From Micrococcus lylae NBRC 15355 (lineage in GTDB: Bacteria > Actinomycetota > Actinomycetes > Actinomycetales > Micrococcaceae), in the NCBI RefSeq assembly GCF_001570885.1, contig NZ_BCSN01000002.1:1-64000 (forward strand): a stretch of 64,000 bases of DNA, read 5' to 3'. Position 1 is the first letter of the stretch; every line of letters begins with the position of its first letter. Positions 47,001 through 55,661 of the stretch are shown here, piece by piece. Under the pieces are notes generated by a model. That model was not told the DNA's origin and ran no database searches. It saw only the letters and a list, made by a program, of their open reading frames with translations. A program made the position numbers and the translations under genes.

Positions 47001-47705
47001 TCAGCCCTCGGCCTCGGCCTTGGTGGCGCTCGGGTCCATCGGGACGCCCGGGCCGAAGGTGGTGGCCACGGTCGCCTTGGTGATGTAGCGGCCCTTGGAG
47101 GAGGCCGGCTTCAGACGGAGGATCTCCTCCAGGGCTGCGGCGTAGTTCTCGGTCAGCGCCTTCGCGTCGAACGAGGTCTTGCCGATGATGAAGTGCAGGT
47201 TCGAGTGCTTGTCGACGCGGAAGTCGATCTTGCCGCCCTTGATGTCGGTCACGGCCTTGGCCACGTCCGGGGTCACGGTGCCGGTCTTCGGGTTCGGCAT
47301 CAGGTTGCGCGGACCCAGGACCTTGCCGAGACGGCCGACCTTGCCCATGAGCTCCGGGGAGGCCACGGCGGCGTCGAAGTCGACCCAGCCGCCCTGGACC
47401 TTGGCGATGAGGTCGTCGTCGCCGACGAAGTCGGCGCCGGCCGCACGGGCGGCCTCGGCGCGCTCACCGGTGGCGAACACGACCACGCGGGCGGTCTTGC
47501 CGGTGCCGTTCGGCAGCGACACCGAGCCGCGCACCATCTGGTCGGCCTTGCGCGGGTCGACCGAGAGGCGCATGGCGACCTCGACGGTGGCGTCGGTCTT
47601 CGACGGGTTGGTCTCCTTGGCCAGGGCGATCGCCTCGGCCGGGGAGTACAGGCGATCCTCGATCGCGGCCTTGGCGGCCTTGTATGCCTTGCTGCGCTGT
47701 GCCAT
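47001..47705 (-). CDS. rplA: 50S ribosomal protein L1
   Basis: L1 forms the mobile stalk at the E site and represses the L11-L1 mRNA in E. coli. It has 234 residues: [66 protein letters not shown] lies nine bases before the ATG at 47705. It follows rplK by 100 bases. Confidence 0.98.
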   Translation of the reverse strand: MAQRSKAYKAAKAAIEDRLYSPAEAIALAKETNPSKTDATVEVAMRLSVDPRKADQMVRGSVSLPNGTGKTARVVVFATGERAEAARAAGADFVGDDDLIAKVQGGWVDFDAAVASPELMGKVGRLGKVLGPRNLMPNPKTGTVTPDVAKAVTDIKGGKIDFRVDKHSNLHFIIGKTSFDAKALTENYAAALEEILRLKPASSKGRYITKATVATTFGPGVPMDPSATKAEAEG

Positions 47706-47805
47706 CTGCGTTTTCTCCTTGTGCAGTTGTGGTCTGCGGACCGCGCTCGGTCCTGCCACGTGGAAAGAGTGGGGTGGACGCCCGTCAGGACGTCCCGTGG
47801 AGGTG

Positions 47806-48237
47806 TCAGCCCTCGACGGTGATGCCCATGGAGCGGGCGGTGCCGGCGATGATCTTCGCGGCGGCCTGGACGTCGTTGGCGTTCAGGTCCGCCATCTTGG
47901 TCTGCGCGATCTCCTCGCACTGGGCCTGGGTCAGCTTGCCCACCTTGTCGGTGTGCGGGGTGCCGGAGCCCTTGGAGACGCCCGCGGCCTTCTTGATCAG
48001 CTCGGCGGCCGGCGGGGTCTTGGTGATGAAGGTGAAGGAGCGGTCCTCGTAGACCGTGATCTCCACCGGGACCACGTTGCCGCGCTGCGACTCGGTGGCG
48101 GCGTTGTAGGCCTTGCAGAACTCCATGATGTTCACGCCGTGCTGGCCGAGGGCCGGGCCGATCGGCGGGGCCGGGTTGGCAGCTCCGGCCTGGATCTGGA
48201 GCTTGATCAGGCCGGCGACCTTCTTCTTGGGAGCCAT
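47806..48237 (-). CDS. rplK: 50S ribosomal protein L11
   Basis: L11 binds the GTPase centre of 23S rRNA and is needed for RelA activation; it is part of the thiostrepton site. It has 143 residues: [57 protein letters not shown]. The N-terminal prolines of the drug-binding helix are present. AAGGAT is the ribosome site. Confidence 0.98.
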
Positions 48238-48264
48238 GTGTCGGATCCTTCTCTCACTGGTGGA

Positions 48265-48335
48265 CCCGCAGCACAGGAGCGTACTGCGGGCGGTGGCCGC
48301 CGTGGCGCGGCGGCCGGTGCCCTGACGCCACCGGC
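48265..48335 (-). other. Hairpins between nusG and rplK
   Basis: CCCGCAG/CTGCGGG with a 12-base loop (48265-48290) lies close to the rplK start and could be an RNA control element. GCCGGTG/CACCGGC (48313-48335) and GGCCGCC/GGCGGCC near 48293-48313 are nearer to nusG and may end its transcript. No promoter with a recognisable -35 is seen. Confidence 0.5.
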
Positions 48336-48375
48336 AGGCGGCCGGCGGCGAGGGGACGACTGTGTTGCCTGCCCG

Positions 48376-49209
48376 TCAGAGGATCTTGGTGACCTGGCTG
48401 AAGGACAGGGTGACCGGGGTCTCGCGCTCGAAGATGGAGACGAGGACCACCAGCTGCTGGGCCTCCGGCTTGATCTCGGAGATCGTGGCCGGGAGGGTCT
48501 CGAACGGACCGTCGTTGACGGTGACCGACTCGCCGACCTCGAAGTCGACGTGGATGGCCTGGGCCTCAGCGCCGGACTCCCCAGCGGCGGCGGGGGCCGG
48601 GCGGCCCTCCTTCTCCGCGGCCTTGGCGGCCTCCTGGATGACCGACGGGGCCAGCATGTCGAAGACCTCGTCGAGGGACAGCGGCTGCGGGTGGTACGCG
48701 TCGTTGCCCACGAAGCCGGTGACGCCCGGGGTGTGGCGGACGACGCCCCACGAGGCGTCGGTCAGGTCCATGCGGACGAGCACGTAGCCCGGAATGCGCA
48801 CACGGGAGACGATCTTCCGCGTGGTGTTCTTGATCTCCACGACCTCCTCCATGGGGACCTCGATCTCGTAGATCAGGTCCTCCATGTCCTGGGTCTGGAT
48901 GCGGGTCTCGAGGTTGGTCTTGACGCGCTTCTCGTAGCCCGCGTAGGTGTGCACCACGTACCAGTCGCCGGGCTGGCGGCGCAGACGGGTGCGGAGCTCC
49001 TCGGCCGGGTCGACCTCGGGCTCGTCCTCCTCGGCGGGGGCCTGCTGGGCCTCCGGCTCCTGGGCCGGCGCGGCGGTCTCCTCGGCAGCGGGCGCCTCGG
49101 TCTCGGCGGTCTCCGCGGTCACGTCCGCGGTGATCTCCTCAGCCTGGGCGGGCGCCTCGGAGGCGGCGGCGTCCTCGGTGGCCTGGGGATCGAGTTCCTG
49201 CTCGGACAC
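48376..49209 (-). CDS. nusG: Transcription termination/antitermination protein NusG with acidic N-terminal extension
   Basis: NusG binds RNA polymerase and couples it to Rho or to ribosomes through S10. The conserved NGN domain starts near residue 80 ([20 protein letters not shown]) and the KOW domain lies at the end ([20 protein letters not shown]). About 75 residues before it are almost all Glu, Ala, Pro and Thr. I chose GTG 49209 because AGGA lies just upstream; GTG 49230 in frame has no ribosome site. It has 277 residues against 181 in E. coli. The insert between the domains is also longer (about residues 195-225). Confidence 0.95.
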   Translation of the reverse strand: MSEQELDPQATEDAAASEAPAQAEEITADVTAETAETEAPAAEETAAPAQEPEAQQAPAEEDEPEVDPAEELRTRLRRQPGDWYVVHTYAGYEKRVKTNLETRIQTQDMEDLIYEIEVPMEEVVEIKNTTRKIVSRVRIPGYVLVRMDLTDASWGVVRHTPGVTGFVGNDAYHPQPLSLDEVFDMLAPSVIQEAAKAAEKEGRPAPAAAGESGAEAQAIHVDFEVGESVTVNDGPFETLPATISEIKPEAQQLVVLVSIFERETPVTLSFSQVTKIL

Positions 49210-49295
49210 GGGTTCCTGCTTTCTGCTCACGGGGTACAGAGGCTGCGGACGGTGGAACGCAGCGGCGGCCTCTCCGACTCGGCCGCTCCCTCGGG

Positions 49296-49550
49296 TCAGA
49301 AGCCGCCGAAGGTGAAGCGTGCCGCCGTGCCGAAGAGCCAGTCCAGCCCCATGACCAGGAGGATCATGATCGCCACGAAGGCGAGCACGACGCCGGTCAT
49401 GCGCAGAAGCTCCTCGCGGGTGGGGGTGACCACCTTGCGGAGCTCATCCATCACCTGGCGCAGGAAGAGGCCGATGCGAGCGAAGAGGCCACGCTTCTTG
49501 CGGGCGTCTGCGGGGCGGCTGCCGCCGCCGCTCACTGCCGTCTCAGACAC
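49296..49550 (-). CDS. secE: Preprotein translocase subunit SecE
   Basis: The clamp subunit of the SecYEG channel. It has 84 residues in the short one-helix form: an amphipathic segment [20 protein letters not shown] with the conserved KxVxxPTxxE, then one transmembrane helix [23 protein letters not shown] start with GAGG four bases upstream. It lies between tRNA-Trp and nusG, the usual actinobacterial order. Confidence 0.97.
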   Translation of the reverse strand: MSETAVSGGGSRPADARKKRGLFARIGLFLRQVMDELRKVVTPTREELLRMTGVVLAFVAIMILLVMGLDWLFGTAARFTFGGF

Positions 49551-49624
49551 GTGGCCTCACTCAGTCGGATCGCCGTTACGTTCTTGCCGTCATCTCGAGC
49601 AGCCGGAACGGCTGCGTCGATGCG

Positions 49625-49697
49625 CAGGGCAGACAGGACTCGAACCTGCAACCTGCGGTTTTGGAGACCGCTGCGCTACCAATTGCGCCACTACCCT
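49625..49697 (-). tRNA. tRNA-Trp (CCA anticodon)
   Basis: It has 73 bases and all arms pair: acceptor AGGGTAG/CTGCCCT (one G-U), D-stem GCGC/GCGC, anticodon stem GCGGT/ACCGC with loop CTCCAAA, T-stem GCAGG/CCTGT with loop TTCGAGT. The anticodon CCA reads UGG. The discriminator is G and the 3' CCA is not encoded. It is transcribed ahead of secE-nusG. Confidence 0.97.
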
Positions 49698-49784
49698 AGG
49701 GACCGATCCGGGTTCTCCGGCCGCTCACCGGAGGACCGCGTCGCGGTGCCGAGTGAACAGCGTACGCCATAGAGGCTCTGGAAG

Positions 49785-49813
49785 TCGAACCAGCCGGCCC
49801 TCCGGACTAGTCT
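49785..49813 (+). promoter_or_regulatory. Weak candidate promoter of the aminotransferase gene
   Basis: TCGAAC (three of six) and TAGTCT are 17 bases apart, 70 bases before the ATG. Confidence 0.3.
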
Positions 49814-49882
49814 GGAGGCGGGTCGCGCGCCGGACGCGGGACCCGCCCGGCCGCCCGCACTCCCGAGAGTCAAGAGGAAACC

Positions 49883-51091
49883 ATGGCACCCGCACCCGCC
49901 CGCCGCGTCTCAGAGCGCATCGGCTCCATCGCCCCGTCCGCCACCCTGGCCGTCGATGCCCGCGCGAAGGAGCTCAAGGCCGCCGGCCGCCCCGTGATCG
50001 GCTTCGGCGCCGGCGAGCCGGACTTCCCGACCCCGGGCTACATCGTCGAGGCCGCCGTGGCCGCCGCGCAGGACCCGAAGAACCACCGCTACACCGCAGC
50101 CGCGGGCCTGCCCGAGCTGCGTGAGGCCGTGGCCGCCAAGACCGCCCGCGACTCGGGCGTGGCCCTGGACTCCCAGCACGTGCTGATCACCAACGGCGGC
50201 AAGCAGGCCGTGTACAACACCTTCGCCTCCCTGCTGGACCCGGGAGACGAGGTCATCGTCCCCACCCCGTTCTGGACCACCTATCCGGAGGCCGTCCGCC
50301 TGGCCGGCGGCGTCCCCGTGGAGGTCTTCGCCGGCCCGGAGCAGGGCTACAAGGTCACCGTGGACCAGCTCGAGGAGGCCGTCACCGCCAAGACCAAGGT
50401 CCTGCTCTTCGTCTCCCCGTCCAACCCGACCGGCGCCGTCTACTCCCCCGAGGAGACCGAGGCCGTGGGCCGCTGGGCGCTGGATCGCGGCCTGTGGGTC
50501 GTCACGGACGAGATCTACGAGCACCTCACCTACGACGGCGTGCCGTTCACCTCGATCGTGAAGGCCGTCCCGGAGCTCGCCGAGCAGGCCGTGATCCTCA
50601 ACGGCGTGGCCAAGACCTACGCGATGACCGGCTGGCGCGTCGGCTGGATGGCCGGCCCGCTGGACGTCATCAAGGCCGCCACCAACCTGCAGTCCCACGC
50701 GACGTCGAACGTCTCCAACGTCTCGCAGCGTGCCGCCCTGGCCGCCGTCTCCGGCCCACTGGACGCCGTCGATGAGATGAAGGTCGCCTTCGACCGCCGC
50801 CGCAAGGCCATGGTGCAGGCCATGAACGCCGTCCCGGGCTTCGAGTGCCCGACCCCGGAGGGCGCCTTCTACGCCTACGTGGACGTCCGCGGCGCCCTCG
50901 GCCGCGAGATCCGCGGCGTCACCCCCGCGACCTCCGCCGAGCTGGCCGCCCTGATCCTCAACGAGGCCGAGGTGGCCGTGGTCCCGGGCGAGGCGTTCGG
51001 TCCCTCCGGCTACCTGCGCCTGTCCTACGCGCTGGGCGACGACGACCTCGCCGAGGGTGCCGAACGCATCCGCGCCCTGCTCTCCGAGTGA
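49883..51091 (+). CDS. PLP-dependent class I aminotransferase (aspartate aminotransferase type Ib)
   Basis: It transfers an amino group, most likely between aspartate and 2-oxoglutarate. It has 402 residues: [37 protein letters not shown], the substrate-loop [36 protein letters not shown], the PLP lysine Lys244 in [15 protein letters not shown], and the C-terminal SYLRLSYA-type Arg (seen as [14 protein letters not shown]). AAGAGG is the ribosome site. It is a single-gene unit closed by a large hairpin. A related substrate such as prephenate cannot be excluded. Confidence 0.9.
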   Translation: MAPAPARRVSERIGSIAPSATLAVDARAKELKAAGRPVIGFGAGEPDFPTPGYIVEAAVAAAQDPKNHRYTAAAGLPELREAVAAKTARDSGVALDSQHVLITNGGKQAVYNTFASLLDPGDEVIVPTPFWTTYPEAVRLAGGVPVEVFAGPEQGYKVTVDQLEEAVTAKTKVLLFVSPSNPTGAVYSPEETEAVGRWALDRGLWVVTDEIYEHLTYDGVPFTSIVKAVPELAEQAVILNGVAKTYAMTGWRVGWMAGPLDVIKAATNLQSHATSNVSNVSQRAALAAVSGPLDAVDEMKVAFDRRRKAMVQAMNAVPGFECPTPEGAFYAYVDVRGALGREIRGVTPATSAELAALILNEAEVAVVPGEAFGPSGYLRLSYALGDDDLAEGAERIRALLSE

Positions 51092-51120
51092 GCCCCGCGC
51101 CCGGTCAGGGCGCATGCAGG

Positions 51121-51176
51121 AGGCGGCCGGCCGTCGTCGTGGAGGAGATCCCCTCGACGACGACGGCCGGTCGCCT
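51121..51176. terminator. Bidirectional terminator between aminotransferase and response regulator
   Basis: AGGCGGCCGGCCGTCGTCG pairs with CGACGACGGCCGGTCGCCT (19 bp, one mismatch) around an 18-base loop, 29 bases after the plus-strand stop and 35 bases from the minus-strand stop. Confidence 0.9.
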
Positions 51177-51210
51177 TCCGTCTGCCCGGCCCCTCCCGGA
51201 CCGGACCGGC

Positions 51211-51927
51211 TCACGCGTAGCCGCGGCGGGCGGCCCAGCGGGTGAGCTCGTGGCGGTTGGACAGCTGCAGCTTGCGGAGCACGGAGGAGACGTGGGACTC
51301 CACCGTGCGGTCCGAGATGAACAGCTCCGCGCCCGCCTCCCGATATGTGAAGCCCCGGGCGATCAGGCGCATGACGTCGCGCTCGCGGGCGGAGAGCCGG
51401 TCCAGCTCCTCGTCCTGCGCGTCCCGGTCCGTCGGGACCGGGGAGGCGTCCGGGGCACCGGAGGGGCGGACCGCCGTCGTGTCCGGGGCCGCCGTACCCC
51501 GGAAGGCGTCCAGGACGAAGCCGGCCAGGCGCGGGGAGAACACGGCGTCCCCCTCGGCCACGCGGACGGCGGCGTCCACCACGTCGGCGCCGGAGGCGGA
51601 CCTGGTGATGTAGCCGCGGGCGCCGGCGCGGATGACGGCCACGACGTCCTCGGCGGCGTCGGACACGGACAGGGCGAGCAGACGCCGCTCCGGGTCCCGT
51701 TCGAGGACGCGGCGGGCGACCTCCGCTCCCCCGCCGCCGGCGCCGCCGGGCAGGTGCACGTCCAGCAGCACCACGTCCGGGGCCGTCTCCAGCACGACGG
51801 CCACGGCCTGGTCGACGTCCCCGGCCTCGCCGACGATCTCGACGCGGGCCGGGTCCAGGTCCGCGCGCAGGCCGGCCCGGAAGATGGCGTGATCGTCCAC
51901 GATCACGGCGGTCACCGGTTCACTCAT
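51211..51927 (-). CDS. NarL/LuxR-type response regulator
   Basis: The DNA-binding half of a two-component system with the kinase encoded just upstream. The receiver (about 5-125) has Asp11/Asp12, the phosphorylation site Asp56 in VVLLDVHLPGG, and SVSDAAED/ KSA-like TRSASG. A linker rich in Pro, Asp and Thr (about 145-170) precedes the LuxR helix-turn-helix: LSARERDVMRLIARGFTYRE, LFISDRTVESHVSSVLRKL. It has 238 residues. ATG 51927 has GAGGAGGG upstream and overlaps the family-frame kinase stop (ATGA). Confidence 0.93.
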   Translation of the reverse strand: MSEPVTAVIVDDHAIFRAGLRADLDPARVEIVGEAGDVDQAVAVVLETAPDVVLLDVHLPGGAGGGGAEVARRVLERDPERRLLALSVSDAAEDVVAVIRAGARGYITRSASGADVVDAAVRVAEGDAVFSPRLAGFVLDAFRGTAAPDTTAVRPSGAPDASPVPTDRDAQDEELDRLSARERDVMRLIARGFTYREAGAELFISDRTVESHVSSVLRKLQLSNRHELTRWAARRGYA

Positions 51928-53212
51928 GCGCCCTCCTCTCGCGGGTCGGTGCCTCTGACGCCGCCCTCCGGACGGGCGACGGCCGGGGCGTCGAGGTGCA
52001 GGTGGACCTCGGTGCCGCCGGCAGAGGAGCGTATGCGCACCGTTCCCCGGCCCGTTCCATCCTGCCCCGCAGGGACTCGCGGACGCCGTGGCGGTCAGCT
52101 GGCAGCTGATCCGGGTCGAAGCCGGGGCCACGGTCCCGGACGAACACGTCCACGCCCTCGATCGCCCCCTGGTCGTCCTCGAGGACCTCGGCGTACACCT
52201 GGGCGTCCCCGGCGTGGCGGGCGGCGTTGGCCATGGCCTCGCGGGAGGCCGCCACGAGCGGGTCCAGCCACTCGCCCTCAGTCTCGCCCACGGCGACGAC
52301 CTCGATGCGGCGGCCGTGGGCGTCCTCGACCTCCCCGGCCACCCGGCGCAGCGCCTCGGAGAGCGCGTCCGGCGCCTGGGAGGGGTCGTCGAAGAGGTAG
52401 GAGCGCAGCTCGCGCTCCTGGGCCCGGGCCACGCGGGCGACCGTCTCCGGGTCGGAGGCGCGGCGCTGGATCAGGGCCAGGGACTGCAGCACGGAGTCGT
52501 GCAGGTGGGCGGCGATCTCCGCACGCTCGGTCTGCACGGCGAGCGCGGTGCGCTCCCGCTCCCGGCGGGCGACCAGGCCGAGCACGAAGGGCGCCGCCAC
52601 GAGGGCCAGGCCGGCGAGCAGGGCGACAGCCAGCAGCAGCCCGAGCCACAGCGTGCCCGGGCCTGCCGTGTCCACGGCGAGCGCCAGGACGGAGACGAGC
52701 ACCAGGGCGGTGCCGAGGGCGATGCGCAGCCAGGTGCCGCGGCTGCGACCCGGGGATGCGGCGGTGTCCGCCTGCATCCAGGCCACGCCGAGGCCGATCA
52801 CCAGGATGCCGACCGGGGCCGCGGTCTGCCAGTCCACGTCGGCCCCCAAGGCCTGCACCACCACCAGGACGGCCACGCAGACGACGGCGGCGCCGAGGAC
52901 CGCGGGCCAGCCGACCTCGCGGACGCGGGCGAGGCCGGTCTCGAGGCGGCGGCGCAGCTCGGGGTCGTCGTCCGCCGTCCCGTCCGCTCGCTCCTGCGGG
53001 AGGAACAGCCAGAGCCAGGTGTACAGGGCCAGGCCCACGCCGCCGGTCAGGGCCAGGACCACCATGCCCAGGCGCACCCAGGCCACGGGCAGCTCGAGGT
53101 GCCGGGCCAGGCCTGCGCAGACACCGGCCACGGGGTGGTCGCCGTGGTGCCGCAGCAGCGGCGGGCGCACACGCGGCGCGGGGCCGCCCTGCGGCGGGGT
53201 GGGGTGCTGCAT
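51920..53212 (-). CDS. PspC-domain sensor histidine kinase with frameshifted C-terminus
   Basis: Membrane sensor kinase of the HisKA_3 type. An N-terminal PspC domain (about 15-70, HPVAGVCAGLARHLELPVAW) is followed by four more hydrophobic helices, the phosphoacceptor His238 in AEIAAHLHDSVLQSL, and the ATPase domain with EAMANAARHAG and RDRGPGFDP. After GRMERAG (about residue 389) the sequence leaves the family frame: one base is missing from a run of four C at 52045-52048. In the shifted frame the end would read GTVRIRSSAGGTEVHLHLD and stop at 51924, overlapping the regulator start. As read, it runs to 51920 with an unrelated basic tail. Either a true mutation or a sequencing error. Confidence 0.8.
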   Translation of the reverse strand: MQHPTPPQGGPAPRVRPPLLRHHGDHPVAGVCAGLARHLELPVAWVRLGMVVLALTGGVGLALYTWLWLFLPQERADGTADDDPELRRRLETGLARVREVGWPAVLGAAVVCVAVLVVVQALGADVDWQTAAPVGILVIGLGVAWMQADTAASPGRSRGTWLRIALGTALVLVSVLALAVDTAGPGTLWLGLLLAVALLAGLALVAAPFVLGLVARRERERTALAVQTERAEIAAHLHDSVLQSLALIQRRASDPETVARVARAQERELRSYLFDDPSQAPDALSEALRRVAGEVEDAHGRRIEVVAVGETEGEWLDPLVAASREAMANAARHAGDAQVYAEVLEDDQGAIEGVDVFVRDRGPGFDPDQLPADRHGVRESLRGRMERAGERCAYAPLPAAPRSTCTSTPRPSPVRRAASEAPTRERRAHE

Positions 53213-53244
53213 GCCCCCATCCTGCCCGCTGGGCCCCGGAGCGC

Positions 53245-53280
53245 ACATCCGGGACGGGTTCCGGGATTCCCCGGATGTGT
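53245..53280. promoter_or_regulatory. Inverted repeat between kinase and PspC genes, candidate operator
   Basis: CACATCCGGG and CCCGGATGTG are perfect complements 16 bases apart, with a further TTCCGGGATTCCCCGG-like symmetry between them. It lies in the 97-base divergent region, 32 bases from the kinase start and 30 bases from the PspC start. Confidence 0.55.
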
Positions 53281-53309
53281 CCGACCCCGCCCCGCGGGAG
53301 GATGGAGCC

Positions 53310-54440
53310 ATGTCCTCCCACCAGCACTTCCACGCCGATCCGACCGCAGACCCGTCCGCCGCAGGCGCGGGCGCCGACACCGGCCCCGCCGACGGCCTGG
53401 CCGCCCTGCCCTCCTGGCTGCGCGGCCCGGTGCGCTCCTGGGGCGTGAGCCGGTCCGAGGAGTCCTGGGTCTCCGGCGCCCTCGGCGGCGTCGCGGCCCG
53501 GTACGGTCTGGACCCGCTGCTGGTGCGCGGCGTCTTCGCGGCCGTCTGCCTGCTCTCGGCCGGCCTGGCGCTGCTGGCGTATGCCGTGGCGTGGACGGTG
53601 CTGCCGGGACCGGACGGACGTGTGCTCTGGGCACAGCTGCGCCGCGGCGACTTCTCCGGCTCGGGCGTGGGCGTGGCCGTGGTGGGCGGCGTCGGCCTGG
53701 TGTCCCTGGTCTCCGGTGCCGGCCTCACGGCCACGCTCGTCTTCAGCGGTGGCCTGGCGGGGCTGACGGTCCTGGCCGGCACGGCGCTGCTCGTCTGGTG
53801 GCTCCTCACCCGCGGCCGGGAGCCGAAGGCGCTCGGCGCGTCCGAACGTCAGCGCTTCACCGGCCGCGACGGCCGTCCCTCGGCAGGGTTCCGGGCGGCG
53901 GACGCCGCAGGCGCGCCGTCCTCCCCCAGCTGGTACATGGACGCCCGCCGCCGGTCTGGGCAGGAGGAGTCCGCCCCGGACGAGGCCGGCTTCCGCTCCT
54001 CGTGGATCGACCCGGAGACCGGCCAGTGGCGGGACCGCCCGCACTCCCGCGATCTGCGCGCCGCCGAACGCGTCGCCGAGATGGAGCGCCAGGCCGCCGC
54101 GGAGCGTGCCTCCGCCGGCCGCGGCGCAGCGGCCGCCCGTGCCGAGCGTCCGGCGCTGGGCGCGATCGCCCAGACCGTGACGCTCGTGGCCGCCGGCGTC
54201 GTCTGCCTGGCCGCGCTGGTCGGCTCCGTGGTGTTCGGCTTCTCCGGCGTCGGCACGGTGCTCGGGCCGGCCGGTGCCACGATCGTCGGCGGCGCCGCCG
54301 CCCTCGTGGTCCTCGCCCCGGTGCTGCTGCTCGCCGCCCTGCGCGGACGCCGCGGCGGCCTCGTGTCCGCCGCCAGCGTCTTCGCCGTCGGCATGGTCGT
54401 CATCGGCGTCGTCGCCAACCTGAGCATCGTCCTGCCCTGA
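53310..54440 (+). CDS. PspC-domain membrane protein
   Basis: It has 376 residues. A polar N-terminus is followed by a PspC domain (about 50-105; SRSEESWVSGALGGVAARYG, two hydrophobic helices), two more helices (about 110-170), a long polar cytosolic region (about 175-285) containing SSWIDPETGQWRDRPHSRDL and a charged helix, and three C-terminal helices (about 288-376). PspC domains act in envelope-stress sensing. Being divergent from a PspC-containing sensor kinase, it is probably a partner or target of that system. GGGAGG precedes the ATG. Confidence 0.85.
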   Translation: MSSHQHFHADPTADPSAAGAGADTGPADGLAALPSWLRGPVRSWGVSRSEESWVSGALGGVAARYGLDPLLVRGVFAAVCLLSAGLALLAYAVAWTVLPGPDGRVLWAQLRRGDFSGSGVGVAVVGGVGLVSLVSGAGLTATLVFSGGLAGLTVLAGTALLVWWLLTRGREPKALGASERQRFTGRDGRPSAGFRAADAAGAPSSPSWYMDARRRSGQEESAPDEAGFRSSWIDPETGQWRDRPHSRDLRAAERVAEMERQAAAERASAGRGAAAARAERPALGAIAQTVTLVAAGVVCLAALVGSVVFGFSGVGTVLGPAGATIVGGAAALVVLAPVLLLAALRGRRGGLVSAASVFAVGMVVIGVVANLSIVLP

Positions 54441-54497
54441 CCGGTCCGCCGGCCACCCGGTGCCAGCGCTCTCATCTCCGGCACCGCCGGTGGACCG

Positions 54498-54528
54498 CTG
54501 ACAGCACCCGGCACGGCGTCGATAGTCT
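54498..54528 (+). promoter_or_regulatory. Candidate promoter of pfkA
   Basis: CTGACA (five of six) and TAGTCT are 19 bases apart, with the start about 85 bases before pfkA. Confidence 0.45.
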
Positions 54529-54621
54529 GGAGCCGCAGGCCGCGGATCCCCTCCGCAGGGGGCGCCGCCGGACCTGCGGCTTCCGTCATGTCCCCCTTCC
54601 TGCCGTCGAAAGGACTCCTCC

Positions 54622-55653
54622 ATGCGCGTCGGACTGCTCACCTCCGGTGGCGACTGCCCTGGCCTGAACGCCGTCATCCGTGCCGCTGTGCTCAACGGCA
54701 TCAAGACCTACGACTTCGAGATGGTCGGCATCCGCAACGGCTGGGCCGGCCTGATCGACAAGGACGTGGTGGAGCTGCCCCGCCAGGCGGTCCGGGGCCT
54801 GTCCGGCACCGGCGGCACCATCATCGGCACCTCCCGCACCCACCCGTACGACACGGCCGGCGGCGGTCCGGAGAACATGAAGCGGAACCTGGAGGAGATG
54901 GGCATCGACGCGGTCGTGGCCATCGGCGGCGAGGGCACCCTGGCAGGCGCCAACCGCCTGGCGAAGGACGGCCTGCCGATCGTCGGGGTGCCGAAGACCA
55001 TCGACAACGACCTGATGGCCACGGACTACACGTTCGGCTTCGACACCGCGGTGCAGATCGCCACGGACGCCATGGACCGCCTGCGCACCACCGGCGAGTC
55101 CCACCACCGCTGCATGGTGGCCGAGGTCATGGGCCGCCACGTCGGCTGGATCGCCCTGCACTCGGGCATGGCCTCCGGTGCGCACGCGATCCTCATCCCG
55201 GAGGTCCGCACCCCGATGTCCCAGGTGGCCGAGTGGGTGAAGCAGGTGCATGACAAGGGCCGCTCCCCGCTCGTGGTGGTGGCCGAGGGCTTCGTGCCGG
55301 AGGGCCAGGACGACCCGTTGGCCGCCGCCGGCAACGCGAAGGACGGCCGCCCGCGCCTGGGCGGCATCGGCGACTGGGTGGCCCGCGAGCTCGAGGAGGC
55401 CACCGGCGTGGAGTCCCGCGCCACCGTCCTCGGCCACATCCAGCGCGGCGGCGACCCGTCCGCCACGGACCGTGTGCTCTCCACCCGCTTCGGCATGCAG
55501 GCCATGAAGCTCGTGGCCGAGCACCGCTGGGGCCAGATGGTGGCCGCCAACGGCACCGAGATCATCTCCGTGCCCATGTCCGCCGCCCTGTCCGGCCTGA
55601 AGAAGGTGCCGCTCGCCCGCTACGAGGAGGCCAGGGTCCTCTTCGGCCGCTGA
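54622..55653 (+). CDS. pfkA: 6-phosphofructokinase
   Basis: It phosphorylates fructose-6-phosphate in glycolysis. It has 343 residues: LTSGGDCPGLNAVIRAAV, the nucleotide-site AIGGEGTLAGA, VPKTIDNDLMATDYTFGFDT with the catalytic Asp, EVMGRHVGWIA, and HIQRGGDPSATDR. The residue after GGE is Gly and the loop reads VPKTIDND: Gly104 with Lys124 (E. coli numbering), the group III pattern between ATP- and pyrophosphate-dependent enzymes; ATP is the likely donor. AAAGGA is the ribosome site. A GNAT gene follows eight bases later. Confidence 0.94.
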   Translation: MRVGLLTSGGDCPGLNAVIRAAVLNGIKTYDFEMVGIRNGWAGLIDKDVVELPRQAVRGLSGTGGTIIGTSRTHPYDTAGGGPENMKRNLEEMGIDAVVAIGGEGTLAGANRLAKDGLPIVGVPKTIDNDLMATDYTFGFDTAVQIATDAMDRLRTTGESHHRCMVAEVMGRHVGWIALHSGMASGAHAILIPEVRTPMSQVAEWVKQVHDKGRSPLVVVAEGFVPEGQDDPLAAAGNAKDGRPRLGGIGDWVARELEEATGVESRATVLGHIQRGGDPSATDRVLSTRFGMQAMKLVAEHRWGQMVAANGTEIISVPMSAALSGLKKVPLARYEEARVLFGR

Positions 55654-55661
55654 GCGGGACC

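Noticed and set aside
49752-49764. Promoter of tRNA-Trp-secE-nusG at TACGCT (49759-49764, minus strand)
   Set aside because: The -10 match is acceptable, but no -35 stands at 16-19 bases, so I did not list it as a feature.
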